From positions 806,001-870,000 of the forward strand of contig OZ037906.1 of NCBI GenBank assembly GCA_964035575.1: 64,000 bases of DNA. Reading direction: 5' to 3'. Origin of the DNA: Rhynchopus sp. YZ270_cl-10. Lineage: Eukaryota; Euglenozoa; Diplonemea; Diplonemida; Diplonemidae. The position numbers and the translations under genes were made by a program. Positions within the stretch are counted from its first letter, which is position 1. The number at the start of each line of letters is the position of its first letter. Positions 34,253 through 43,889 of the stretch are shown here, piece after piece. Under the pieces are notes generated by a model that ran no database searches, was not told where the DNA came from, and worked only from the letters and a program-made list of their open reading frames with translations.

Positions 34253-35646
34253 TATTAAAGATGAGGTTAATGAAGAAAGTGGTAATAACTATGCATTGCC
34301 GTGAAATAAGGTAGCCTTTTTTTCACGCCACAGCGGATTTCCTGCTGCACTAATGGTTCCCAAGCGAAGCGAGGGGACCATGTATAAGTATTTACCGAGC
34401 GAAGCGAGGTGAATATTATGTGCAGCAGGTAACGAGCACGCCTGCAGAAGTTAAAAAACGGCTGCCTTATGACAAGCAATATGTAAGTTTATTCCGATTA
34501 CACAAAGTAGGGGTAGTCTGCAAGCACCAGCCAAAAAAGAGTGAGATCGGTGATCAGGGAAAACAAACACCACCACACAACAACTTGACAACCACTAAAG
34601 GAATGAATCTACACTAGTGCCTGACAGTTAAACATATTTACATACCTTGTCTTCATCGTAACCTGCGCCTTCGCTGCTGTCAAGGTGCCTTCTCTGGGTA
34701 CAGTGCCCAGTGTCCAGTACAGAAAAAAAAATTCGTCTAAAAAATCGAGTACGCAAAACCACATTTTAGACATTTTAGACCCCTACAGAGGCTCAAAAGT
34801 GCCAAATTTTGCTTTTATGGCCTCAAATCGTAAAAATTAGCTACTACAGTACACGGGGTATGACCGTATTTTGGCTGAAATTTTGACTTGAAAATTTTTT
34901 TCAACATTTGCCCAATCTGAGGTTTTCTTTGGATTTTTTGGGCCATTTTATGACCTACCACGGCCAGTTTTGGGCAAAAAAGTTATTTTTTCTTTGGTCA
35001 AAAATCGCCTTGTCAAACCACTGTTTCGTGTAGGATTGTTCAAATACGTGTATTTGGTGAAACCCCAGATGGTCAAAACACCCGAATTTTGCGTTTTTTT
35101 GCATTTTTCGGTGCCCCAAGACCCAACCCAGAGGCCAAATTTTTCCCGAAAAAATTTTTTTTTTTTTTTGAGATTTTTCGATTTTTTGCTAAGGTGATGC
35201 CCATACAAAATGTACAGGGTGCACACAAATAGCCGTGGAATAAATTCTAGATGCTCTAAACTGCTCGTAAGTGCCTTTATTTGCACTTTTAGCCCAGTTT
35301 TGAGGTCATATGGACCCACCAAGGGCATTTTTGTGTTGTCAAAAAAAAAAACCCCCCTGGTCACAGTGGCCAAATACCTGGTCACTGACCAGGTATACCT
35401 GGTCAATACCTGGTCATTGACCAGGTATACCTGGTCATGACCAGGTGTACCTGGTCAATCTGACCAGGTCAAAACCTGGTCATATTACCTGGTCAACTGA
35501 CCAGGTATCCTCTGACCAGCGCACGGTGTAAGAGTCGGACCCCCTAACCCCCCCCCCCCAACACACTAAGAACACCCACCCATTAGCTCTCCCCTCCCTC
35601 CCTTCCTCCCTCCCTTCTCAGTTGGATGTACGTTTGATTTTTGCAA

Positions 35647-37236
35647 ATGAACTCTGTACCAAAATCTTGCTTTGGGCGGACTGTTGTGTCTTCGTCACCA
35701 TCACCACGTGAACAATCTGGGGCACGCACCCACACATCGATGCCACAACAACACCACCACCGCAACCACCAATCATATACCTCCACCGCTCCTTTGCCCT
35801 TCCACTCCGACACCGACTCTGAGGATACAGCACCAACACACAACCAGGTTCATCTCAGCCATGCTGCGCACACAGACCACCGCACACAGCGCCCCCCTCC
35901 TCCTCCCCTTCCCCTGCAAACTGCTCTTGAATCATCGGCACCTCTGTGTGTTACGTTGGTGGGAGGGGGGGTGGAGGCTGTGGTAGATGAGACTGGATTG
36001 TCTGAAAGGATTGAGAGAATGAATTGTATTGCGTTGGCAATGCAGAAGCGGGAGAACGATGCGAGGAGACAGGACGCCGCTGTGGGGGTAGCAATTGAGA
36101 GCTTCGAGCGGCAGAGTGCAAAGCTTGAAGAACGTCTCCGAGAGGTCGAATCTATCAGAGAAATATCCGAATCGCTCCCTCGCTCGCGGTCTCCAGACCC
36201 AGTTCTCCCTTCTGCACAGACTCCATCCCCACCTCACACCGCCCCTCTCCAATCTGCGATCCACTCCTACATCAGCACCTCCCTCCTCCGTTGCGAATCC
36301 CCCCCTCCTCGGCAGGCCTCGCTTTCAATACCACCGTCTGTTATCCGCTTTTCAAAAGATTCTGAATATTCTGAGAAATCCCCTACACCCGACCCCCCCT
36401 CCAAACCCAAGAGGAGAGAGAGACGTAAAAGAGAGGACCCAACTCAGGAACGCTTTTTCGATGATCCGATGGGGGTTGGGGATGTAAAGCTTCCTATAGG
36501 GATGGCAAAGAGGGGGGGTACCCCTCAGAGACGGAGTGGTTTGGGTCTTGCAAAGCGGAGTGCCAGCCGGTACAGCAGTATCCCGCGCGATGCGAGAGGA
36601 GATGTTACCCCGCAAGCCCGGCTACAGCTTTCCCCTTCCCCATCCCCCAAAGCTCCCTCAGAGGTGCCTCAGACCAAATGGGGAAGGGTGGACCCCATGA
36701 TGTACCCTCCTCGAGTGGGCAGTCTCAGCCCTGCATTGCCTACTCCGACTCAATCTACCCCTGGGGTGCAAGATGGAAATGAGGTTTCTCCTGGAATTCG
36801 GATGTCTCGGAGTGTGACGCCGAGTCATATAGATAAGCATGGAAGTTATTTGAAGAGAAGCGGGTCGTTGTGGGAGGTCCCGCAGATGACGGCGTGTGGG
36901 GAGAAGGTGAGGGCGCCGTTTTTGGAGGTGAAGGGGGTGAAGCAGGAGAGGTTGGCGTGGGATCCAGCGGAGTCGTTGACAGCCTCACCTACTGTGGTGC
37001 AGAAGAAACGTCGTGGGGGTGGTGTTGGTGGTGGTGGAGGTAGCGCACAAAAGAAGGATAGCATCAGAAAGCCCCGTCGCTCAGCATCCTCAGATTCCAC
37101 AACCCCAGGTGGTACACCAGGCCCGGCGGCATATCTCCCTCGCGATGCCGCAATCCGTCCGCAGACTCACGCATTCACCTTTACGCAAAATCCGCGGAAC
37201 CCAATACGCATATACAACGGTACAACCATGGGGTAG
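35647..37236 (+). CDS. Ser/Pro-rich protein with a C-terminal PG-rich (STPGR-like) motif
   Basis: 529 residues from the first ATG (35,647); the frame is open a little further upstream, but without ATG. Much of it is Ser/Pro-rich and likely disordered. A charged, coiled-coil-like stretch lies at about residues 115-180 (ERIERMNCIALAMQKREN, then SFERQSAKLEERLREVES). Near the C-terminus, at about residue 486, TPGGTPGPAAYLPRDAAIRP followed by HAFTFTQ matches the sperm-tail PG-rich (SHIPPO) pattern found in axonemal and cytoskeletal proteins. A ciliary or cytoskeletal role is inference from one motif. A CAG at about 35,622 after a pyrimidine tract could be an acceptor. First of the + strand genes, just right of the element chain. 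Confidence 0.7.
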   Translation: MNSVPKSCFGRTVVSSSPSPREQSGARTHTSMPQQHHHRNHQSYTSTAPLPFHSDTDSEDTAPTHNQVHLSHAAHTDHRTQRPPPPPLPLQTALESSAPLCVTLVGGGVEAVVDETGLSERIERMNCIALAMQKRENDARRQDAAVGVAIESFERQSAKLEERLREVESIREISESLPRSRSPDPVLPSAQTPSPPHTAPLQSAIHSYISTSLLRCESPPPRQASLSIPPSVIRFSKDSEYSEKSPTPDPPSKPKRRERRKREDPTQERFFDDPMGVGDVKLPIGMAKRGGTPQRRSGLGLAKRSASRYSSIPRDARGDVTPQARLQLSPSPSPKAPSEVPQTKWGRVDPMMYPPRVGSLSPALPTPTQSTPGVQDGNEVSPGIRMSRSVTPSHIDKHGSYLKRSGSLWEVPQMTACGEKVRAPFLEVKGVKQERLAWDPAESLTASPTVVQKKRRGGGVGGGGGSAQKKDSIRKPRRSASSDSTTPGGTPGPAAYLPRDAAIRPQTHAFTFTQNPRNPIRIYNGTTMG

Positions 37237-37393
37237 TTTATTGTGCAAAGAATAGATTAGATTTAGAAGAAAATAGAGATTTGATTTTTTGTTCTCTTTT
37301 CACCCCTTCCCCGGGGAATGATTGACTGTTTACAGCTTCCTTGTCAGCAACTCCCAAAGTGCAACCACACCCCCCGGGGGTTCGGTAACCCTC

Positions 37394-37495
37394 CACGGTG
37401 ATGATGTTACTAAGGTTTTTGGTGACATGACATACTGCATAACATGTTATGTAGCATGTCATGTCACCAAAAACCTTAGTAACATCATCACCGTG
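37394..37495. repeat. 102-bp near-perfect palindrome
   Basis: Arms CACGGTGATGATGTTACTAA, GGTTTTTGGTGACATGACAT and their complement around CATAACATGTTATG. Lies between two genes. It would form a long hairpin in DNA or RNA. Confidence 0.9.
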
Positions 37496-37619
37496 TCTGA
37501 ATATCAGGGTATGCGTTTCAGAGGCATTTTGTATTATCACTTTTGCTTGCAATTTTTTTTCAAAAAATTTTCAAAAAAAAAGGTACATTCCCATCCAGGA
37601 GAAGAAACACGATATCAAT

Positions 37620-37982
37620 ATGGAGTCCCGCGAATTGACAGGAAGCTGGGTAGGGATTGTGTGCGGAGAGCAGACTGTGTTTGAGTTTACTAGCGGGCGC
37701 ATGATGGTGTTGACCAGGAAAGGGTGTGATGTGGTGTGCACATACAAGGTGGAGGGCGATGAACTGAGCATAGCCGAGACAGGAGGAGCAACCTCTGTGT
37801 ACAAGATCGCCGCATACACTGACACCAACCTGGAACTCGAGGCAGGCGGTGAAGTCACCCATCTCTGCCCCCTCGGCGCAGCTGACATCACCCAGGACGC
37901 TAGCCAAGAAAGCCTTGGCATGGAAGTAGACCTGGCTCTAGTTGGCACCGCCCTCCCAACCTCTTCAAAGCTTTTGCAGTAA
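37620..37982 (+). CDS. 120-residue protein of unknown function
   Basis: The start is taken at 37,620 (MESRELTGSWVGIVCGEQ), because the longer frame upstream runs through the palindrome and T-rich DNA. Alternating hydrophobic/polar segments with a W at residue 10 and repeated V/E patterns (TVFEF, MMVLTRKG, VVCTYKVEGDELSIAET, LELEAGG) suggest a small beta-barrel or lipocalin-like fold; this is a guess from pattern. No signal peptide. It is 168 bp upstream of the DUF423 gene, on the same strand. Confidence 0.6.
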   Translation: MESRELTGSWVGIVCGEQTVFEFTSGRMMVLTRKGCDVVCTYKVEGDELSIAETGGATSVYKIAAYTDTNLELEAGGEVTHLCPLGAADITQDASQESLGMEVDLALVGTALPTSSKLLQ

Positions 37983-38150
37983 AACCCCTCTTCAACCCCC
38001 TCCGATGATCCAAAAGAAAAATTCTCTTTTTGGAAATTCACCATCCCCTTTCCAGGGGGTGCCTTAAATTAATCTAAGACAACAAACCCCCTTTTTTTTT
38101 TGCCGCCTTTATAAATTTCAACAATATTCCAGGTATTTTGATTCCGCAAA

Positions 38151-38585
38151 ATGTTGGGTCCACGTGGAAGTTTGATTGTGTCGTCTGTGGGGGGGTTGGT
38201 TGGAGTGATGTTAGGTGCGTTTGGGGCACATGCATTGAAGGAGAGACTGGCGGCGAAGGGGAACGCACAGAACTGGAGCACTGCTGTGCAGTACCAGCTG
38301 ATGCATTCGTTGGTGCTGTTGGGTGTGTCCATCATGCTCTCTACGGGGTCTGCGGGTGGTGCGAAGCTAACATCCTTCGCACGCAGCCGCCTTAGCCTTG
38401 CAGCCTCCCTCTTCGCCTCAGGCACCCTCCTCTTCTCAGGCTCCATCTACGGCCTCTGCCTCCTCGCAGGCACCCCCACCGCGAAGCTCCTCGGACCAAC
38501 GACACCCCTCGGTGGCTTGCTCCTCCTCGGTGGGTGGTCGGCCCTCCTCAGCGTTGCCATCTCTGCGGAAGGGCCAACAGACTGA
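38151..38585 (+). CDS. DUF423/TMEM256 family membrane protein
   Basis: 144 residues, the usual size for this family. It carries the hallmark GAFGAHALKERL (about residues 22-33) and four hydrophobic segments (about 6-28, 49-63, 81-105, 116-137). Basic residues after the first segment suit a small four-helix membrane protein. The family occurs from bacteria (YgdD) to animals (TMEM256) and its biochemical role is unknown. Single exon, ATG at 38,151 with good context. No targeting peptide is obvious; mitochondrial or endomembrane location is possible. Confidence 0.85.
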   Translation: MLGPRGSLIVSSVGGLVGVMLGAFGAHALKERLAAKGNAQNWSTAVQYQLMHSLVLLGVSIMLSTGSAGGAKLTSFARSRLSLAASLFASGTLLFSGSIYGLCLLAGTPTAKLLGPTTPLGGLLLLGGWSALLSVAISAEGPTD

Positions 38586-38828
38586 AAAAAATACCCAAAA
38601 TATTTACAACGTTTTAGTATGATATGCAGAACCGGGGATGTTAAAAAAAAGGGGGATATTTTTTTTTTACCTTTTTCCTCAATCAATTTTGTCAATCCCA
38701 CAGTTACAATTCTACACTCCTACTATATTCCCCTTTGCCGTTTTTGCTACAGTAGCTAGAGTTTTTTTTAATTCAAAACGGCTTGTATAGACCCGCTAGT
38801 GTGTTTGAGTGTTTATGACCACGTGCAG

Positions 38829-39464
38829 GTGGCTGTGCGTTTGGCGGAGGATAAGAAAGAAGGTGGACGCAGATCTGATGAGGGAGACAGGGTTGGTCAG
38901 TATGGGGCAACGTATGGAGGTGGGCTGGGGGGTGTACCGACAGCAGTGCCGAGGAGTGTAGAACCGGAACCGGAGGACACACAAGAAGACCTATACCAAT
39001 GCACGTTGGGCAATGCGCTTGACACGGTCGCCAGGCAAAAATCAAAGATGAATTTAAGCATCGAAAGGGGAAACTTCTACGGCATCCTCCAATACATACA
39101 GTTTACTGCCCACTTTGCCGTAATGAAAGTCCTGAGCTCCGCGCTCACCTTCCGCGACCTTGGCGATGTTGCCTTCGTGCAGGAGCACACACAGCGAGCC
39201 ATAGACGACATGAAGGCTGCCCGAGAGGACATCGCCAATCTGTACTACCGTTCGGTCCCCTTCCTCCGATCCTTCTGCGAACACAAATTCGTGCCCGAAC
39301 ACGTGAAGCACACCATTACCGACGTGCTCCAAAGAGTGGTCGACAAGGAGCTGCTCAAAACCCTTTACTTAAAAACACTCGATGATACAGTGAAGCTGTT
39401 TGAAGCGGGGATAGAAATAGGAAATAAAGTGAGGCTGTCGGAAATAGTTCGAGCCACGACATGA
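38829..39464 (+). CDS. Paralogue A of an unknown alpha-helical family (5' end unresolved)
   Basis: Frame open from 38,799 with no ATG before about 39,048. ACCACGTGCAG ending at 38,828 is a good acceptor, so an upstream exon or a non-AUG start is likely. The coding part ends at TGA 39,464. Residues in the conserved block read MNLSIERGNFYGILQYIQFT then FRDLGDVAFVQEHTQRAID, mostly helical. The gene at 40,755 is a diverged paralogue: IE(R/K)xN(F/L)(Y/F)G(I/A)L-x-Y-(I/V)QF and FRD are shared. No domain recognised. The two lie in tandem, 1.3 kb apart, suggesting an old duplication. Confidence 0.65.
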   Translation: MAVRLAEDKKEGGRRSDEGDRVGQYGATYGGGLGGVPTAVPRSVEPEPEDTQEDLYQCTLGNALDTVARQKSKMNLSIERGNFYGILQYIQFTAHFAVMKVLSSALTFRDLGDVAFVQEHTQRAIDDMKAAREDIANLYYRSVPFLRSFCEHKFVPEHVKHTITDVLQRVVDKELLKTLYLKTLDDTVKLFEAGIEIGNKVRLSEIVRATT

Positions 39465-40754
39465 AAACGACTTATCTCATTAAACTGGCATATCAGAATG
39501 TCATGTAAAATGACATCTCACTTTTCTGACATTTCGGATGTGGTTTTTTTAACGTGTCATTATGATATGTGGTACGTGTTGGTACGTATCATTCTCTTTG
39601 GGGAAAAATTTTTGCCCCACCTATTAGCGACCGCACCCCGGGCTCATATTCAGAGATTTATACACCATAGTAGAACTGAGGCTGAACCTCAGTTTTGAAA
39701 AAAAAAAAAAACTTTTGCAGATTTGGAGAAAAAGTTTTTTGCGTTTTTTTGGGGAACTGGGTTGCTGACCGCACCATGAAATCCCGTACCATACAGGCTG
39801 TACCCAATTTTTTTTGCCTGCGGCGCCATTTTTCTTTTTTTGCTCCGCAAAAAAGGGTTCGTTGAGTGACTCTGTCGTGTAAAAGGCTAGATTTTTACAC
39901 CGTACCCCAATTTTTTTTCGCCTGCGGCGCCATTTTATATTATTTTCTTTTTGCTCCGCAAAAAGAAATAGAGCCACGTCCTGATATGGACGTGGAAAAT
40001 TGCATCCGGGTGCCCTTTGTGGCACTCCTCCTGAAGGGGTGAAAGGTGCTGGGAATGCTACCCTGGGTGCTGAAGTCAGGCACGGTACATGTGTGGAGGG
40101 ACCTGCAGGAGCCCTAGCCAGTGAAGCCATAAGGCCCTAGGAAACTAGCCGGTGGCCGGGAACCCTCCCTGGACAGTACAACGATGATACTTCAATCTTA
40201 AGTTCATTTCTTCCAAAAAAGCCCCTCCGTGCCTCCAGCCCCCTCAGGAACAGCAACCTCACTTTTTTTGCACTTTTGGTAAGGAAAAAAATCGTATATA
40301 ATAGCCTGCTCATATTTTCCAAAAAAAAAATAAGTGGTCAAAAAAATTTTTGTCCTCGCTTATCTCTCGTTTTTCGTGCATATCGCTATATTGTTTTGTT
40401 TCGCCTCGATTAAATTAGATTTATTCAAAAAGAAAAGAACATTTTAGCACAGCGCTACGATACCGACTTCCTAGTGGCTACTACACTTCATTCCCTCCTT
40501 AATTTCATCACCCTCCCTCCTCCTCCTCCTCCTCCCTCCCCCTATTTCCACTTCCACCAGGCACTCCCCCCCACCTACGTTTTACACCCTTTTTTTTTTT
40601 TTTTTTGGCGGTAAAAAAAAAAAGAAGGAAAATTGGATCAAAGGACGGTAGATGGTTGGGCGGAGCGCCTGCGTATTTGTTTGTCCCCTCTGCGTTGCGG
40701 CCGCAGAGTCCACAACAAGAGGAGTTGGTGCCGACTGCTGCACCTAGGGCAGGC
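39465..40754. other. Intergenic DNA between paralogues, with an S repeat
   Basis: 39,745-39,970 is an S-type repeat (GGGGAACTGGGTTGCTGACC, TTTGCCTGCGGCGCCATT twice) matching 10,897-11,105. The rest is T-rich, with a polypyrimidine stretch before 40,600. An upstream exon of the next gene may lie at 40,605-40,754, which is open in frame. Confidence 0.6.
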
Positions 40755-41300
40755 ATGGCGCCGCTGCCACCACCTCCTCCACCACCGCCTCCGCCTCCAC
40801 CGCCTAATGGGGGGAAATGTACTTCATCTTCGAATTGGCGTGCCGTAGAAAAGCTGAAGCAAGAAGTGGCGGAAGAGTATTACAGTACAATAGGTGCAGC
40901 GTTTGATCTGTTTGCAGCAAAGAGGGCAAAGGTGTCGGCGGATATTGAAAAGGATAATTTGTTTGGCGCGTTGTGCTATGTGCAGTTCGCTGCGGAGTTG
41001 GCGGCGAATGCAATTTGTGAGTCGGTGTCGCAGTTTCGTGATGTCGCGATAATGAAGGGATACCCCCCTCAACCGGTTCAAGAACGTCTCAATATGGCTA
41101 AAGAACGGCTTCAATCAATCGAAACTGACCTAAGCAAAACATACAAAAATGCGGTCTCCTTCCTCGAAGTCTCCGTGAAGTTCCGTTCAAGCATTCCAGT
41201 GGATATGCAACGCGATATTTCCGCAGTCCTAGAAGGCTTCCAAAGCGAAACCGTCTTTCCCCCACTACAAAAAGTTCGCGACCTGTTGGAGACTTTTTAA
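40755..41300 (+). CDS. Paralogue B of an unknown alpha-helical family
   Basis: 181 residues from the ATG at 40,755. The frame is open back to 40,605 without ATG and codes plausible sequence, so an upstream exon is possible. An N-terminal run of 13 prolines (about 5-17) precedes helical sequence: VEKLKQEVAEEYYSTIGAAF, VSADIEKDNLFGALCYVQFA. It ends in a leucine-rich C-terminus. Related to the gene at 38,829 through the central block; the C-terminal half is weakly alignable. The polyproline could bind SH3, WW or profilin partners (general knowledge). Function unknown. Confidence 0.68.
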   Translation: MAPLPPPPPPPPPPPPPNGGKCTSSSNWRAVEKLKQEVAEEYYSTIGAAFDLFAAKRAKVSADIEKDNLFGALCYVQFAAELAANAICESVSQFRDVAIMKGYPPQPVQERLNMAKERLQSIETDLSKTYKNAVSFLEVSVKFRSSIPVDMQRDISAVLEGFQSETVFPPLQKVRDLLETF

Positions 41301-41613
41301 ATTGGGATCATTTTACAAAACACTCCCTTTTGCGTCAGCTCGACCGAGCGTTTTTATTGCAACTCTTTTAAACTATGGCTTTCTTTTAGGGTAAGTATGA
41401 GAAAGCTACGCGGCATCTTTTACTATCCAAACTTAAAGAAAAGGAAATAACGAAGAGAAAGTATAAGAGGTCGAGGGGTTTTTTTTTCCTTTTTATACAA
41501 GATGTGTATTTGAGTTCCCCCTCACCTGTTTTTTTCAAGGATTCGATGAAACGGAGCGGCATTTTTATTAAAGACACAATATGAAATAGAAACGACTGAC
41601 GGTGCGCATCCAT
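41301..41613. other. Short intergenic stretch
   Basis: Contains CAGCTCGACCGAGCGTTTTT, a fragment like the end of F4 (41,337-41,356). No gene. Confidence 0.45.
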
Positions 41614-42979
41614 TAGCTATACATAGCGCTCCAATTAGACTCTAACTAGATAATTAGAGTCGGCAGTTCGAGTATAATTAGAGTCTTTAAAACTCTAACT
41701 GAACTCTAATACTCTAACTGGACTCTAATTAGAGTCTAATTAGAGTCCTATAAGAGGGTCAATAAAGAGGGGCACATCAATCAATGCTATAGCCATCAAC
41801 CCAGGGGTCATAGCTAGTGCAAGAAATTCGACTTTGTAATCCAGATAGTCTGTTCTCTGCTTGCAGAGAACCAGACACAAGAAAATATTGTTTGTTCCCC
41901 CAGAAAACCAGTGCACAATTCACACTCCTTGTGGATGGTCTTGTTGCCTTTTTAGCACAGGAATTTTGGCCCAGGGGCATGCACTTGAAGCATGGCTATT
42001 TAGTGTGTATGGGGCAGTGTTGTTTTGTTATGAATTCTCTTTTGGTATTGTCGATCGCGGGTAGTTGTTCAACGCGAGGCTTGGATCTCTCCTGGGTTCA
42101 TAAGTAGTATTTCTTCGGCTGAAATGAACGTATGCTCGCTATAGATTTCCCGTCAACACAGCCTTTGATACTGGGATTACCCCTTCGACCCCTTAGTGGT
42201 AGTTAAATTCGATTGATATTTACATTCCTACAGATGAAAGAACAAGACACCACTTCTGTACCCGCGCATCAACATTTGTAGAAAATTTTGCACCCCAAAC
42301 ACCTTCAATAATGCCCGCCAAAAGGCGCCCCTTGTTGCTGGGAGTTTCTCATGTTTGATACCTGCACAGCAGGCATTCCTCTGAGTCCAACGCTGCTTGG
42401 CCTGTCTGCGGCGTTGCACCGGAGGTGCACATAGAGTTTTTGCATCGCATTCCCTAATGTATGGGGCACACACACTTGAGGGCATGTGCCACTGCGCGGG
42501 TCTGAGTACCTGGGTGCCCATAGCTGAGAATAAGCCGGGTCCCGAGTCCCGGTACTGGGTACTAGGTACAGTAGGACTAGGACTAGGCCCCCACCCTCCC
42601 GCGACCGGGTCCCCGACCCGCTTTCAGGCGGACCACAGCGCCTTCACATATTGTGTCCCAGTCCGGCTGAGAACTCGGTTCCCCAAGTCTTATTTTCAGC
42701 TATGTGGGTATCTGGGCACCTGGGTCCTACAGAGGAACCTTAGGGGAACCGGTTCCTTACGGCGTTTGCACCTACAAGAAGCCTGTTGTTTTACTCTAAT
42801 TAGACTATAATTAGAGTGTAGTTAGAGTCTAATTATGCTCTAACTGCACTCTAATTATAGTCTAATTGAAGAAAAGCGACTCTAATTATACTCTAACTGG
42901 ACTCTAACTGACTTGGCCCAAAATCCCAGACTCTAATTATACCCTAATACTCTAATTAGAGCGCTATGTATAATTAGCT
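41614..42979. mobile_element. Foldback element with TAATTAGAGTC motif arrays
   Basis: TAGCTATACATAGCGCTCC at the left pairs with GAGCGCTATGTATAATTAGC at the right. Arrays of CTCTAATTAGAGTC-like units lie at 41,628-41,757 and 42,790-42,960. The interior is an RC copy in reverse (41,775-42,480) plus about 300 bp of unrecognised GC-rich DNA. No transposase. Confidence 0.75.
41775..42480 (-). repeat. RC repeat, reverse copy
   Basis: The reverse complement carries CCAGTGCACAATTCACACTC (compare 33,700-33,740) and GCCAAAAGGCGCCCCTTGTT (compare 33,240-33,260). Differences from the other copies are substitutions and small indels. Confidence 0.75.
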
Positions 42980-43116
42980 TAAAAAAATAAAAGAAATATG
43001 CAAAGAGCTTGCGGAATGACAAAAAAAGAAGAAAAATATTTTTTTTCCCTTTCTTTCTTTACCATTATCCTGAAGTCAAGCTTCTATTTTGCTGTGCGAT
43101 ATCAAATTGTGAACAA

Positions 43117-43340
43117 AGTGACTAAGCACATGGGGCTTAGGTTCATCTTACAAAAAAAAAAAATTTTTTTTTTTTTGGCTTTTGCTTCCGCTAGTATTAT
43201 CTTCGTGGAAGCCTACGGGATTGGTGTGTAAGTATGCGAGTCTTGGAGTATCTTACCAACCTTTATCTCGCATTTAAAAAGAAATGTTTTTTTTTTGTTG
43301 TGTTGAGATGTGCGTGAGAGGTGCATCCATTCTTTCAACT
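43117..43340 (+). repeat. F3 and F5 copies in T-rich DNA
   Basis: F3 at 43,117-43,152 (GTGACTAAGCACATGGGGCT, TTAGGTTCATCTTACAA). F5 at 43,308-43,340 (GATGTGCGTGAGAGGTGCAT). No gene between them that I can support. Confidence 0.55.
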
Positions 43341-43554
43341 TCCCTGTTTTATTATTTTTTACAGAGTTACTCACGGTTACTCATGATCGTACGATATTCA
43401 TACATCTTACCAAACGGATCCTCCACTCCGTCTTCAGCGAGTAATAGCACCCCCCCTCCCCCCAATCTAGTGCCATCTGTAATTTTGTGTATGCATTGCA
43501 TTGCACTGTTCTCTTTTCAGCTACACCACCCCCCCTTTCTCACTGAGGTGGACA

Positions 43555-43652
43555 TTACGTATTATACGCGATACGTATGATACGTTCACAGCGATTCTTT
43601 TTTTATATACGTATCGTACGTATTATACGTATTTTAACGTATTATACGCGAT
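43555..43652. repeat. ACGTATTATACG palindromic cluster
   Basis: Repeated CGTATTATACGCGATACG/ATACGTATCGTACG units in both orientations around a T-rich centre. AT/CG alternating DNA, non-coding. Confidence 0.7.
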
Positions 43653-43889
43653 GCGTGGGGGTGTAGTCACGTATTTGCCACAGCCCCACTGGGTTCCCGC
43701 CCAGCCATACTTCCCACCCCCCCTCCCGTGTAGGTTCCTTCCATTTGGTTGCCCGAAAAACCAGTCGACGCTACTGCGCGACGGATTGAGTGGTAAACAT
43801 TGGCACCCTTTGTTGTCCCTTTGGTGGTGACGAGAATGCAAAAATGCAATAAATTTGTCTGTGAGAGAGAGGAGGATGGGAGTAGGGTG

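Larger units (their letters stand above)
33110..34490 (+). repeat. RC repeat, longest copy
   Basis: The most complete copy: landmarks GCAACAAGGGGCGCCTTTTG, GTTGTGTCGACCAGGC, ATGCTTCAAGAGCATGCCTG and the GAAATAAGG/CGAAGCGAGG tail. Copies elsewhere: 1-410, 18,030-20,145 and reverse 41,775-42,480. Three of the four lie inside different palindromic elements. Confidence 0.78.
32418..35532. mobile_element. P10: nested element with GACCAGGT motif arrays
   Basis: TIR CTTACACCGTGCGCTGGTCA...TGACCAGCGCACGGTGTAAG. Dense ACCTGGTCA/TGACCAGGT units at 32,445-32,580 and 35,365-35,520, plus GGTACCCA repeats at 32,610-32,690. The interior carries an RC copy and a MITE. Confidence 0.8.
31624..35547. mobile_element. 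P9: P element disrupted by P10
   Basis: TAGGGGGTCCGACTCCCATG at the left, GAGTCGGACCCCCTAA at the right, then 12 C (35,548-35,559). The first 780 bp are a palindrome related to P3 (31,626-31,990 against 32,100-32,403). Just before the expected right end (after GGACAAAATT) the sequence switches to P10 and returns at AGTCGGAC about 3.1 kb later. Confidence 0.75.
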
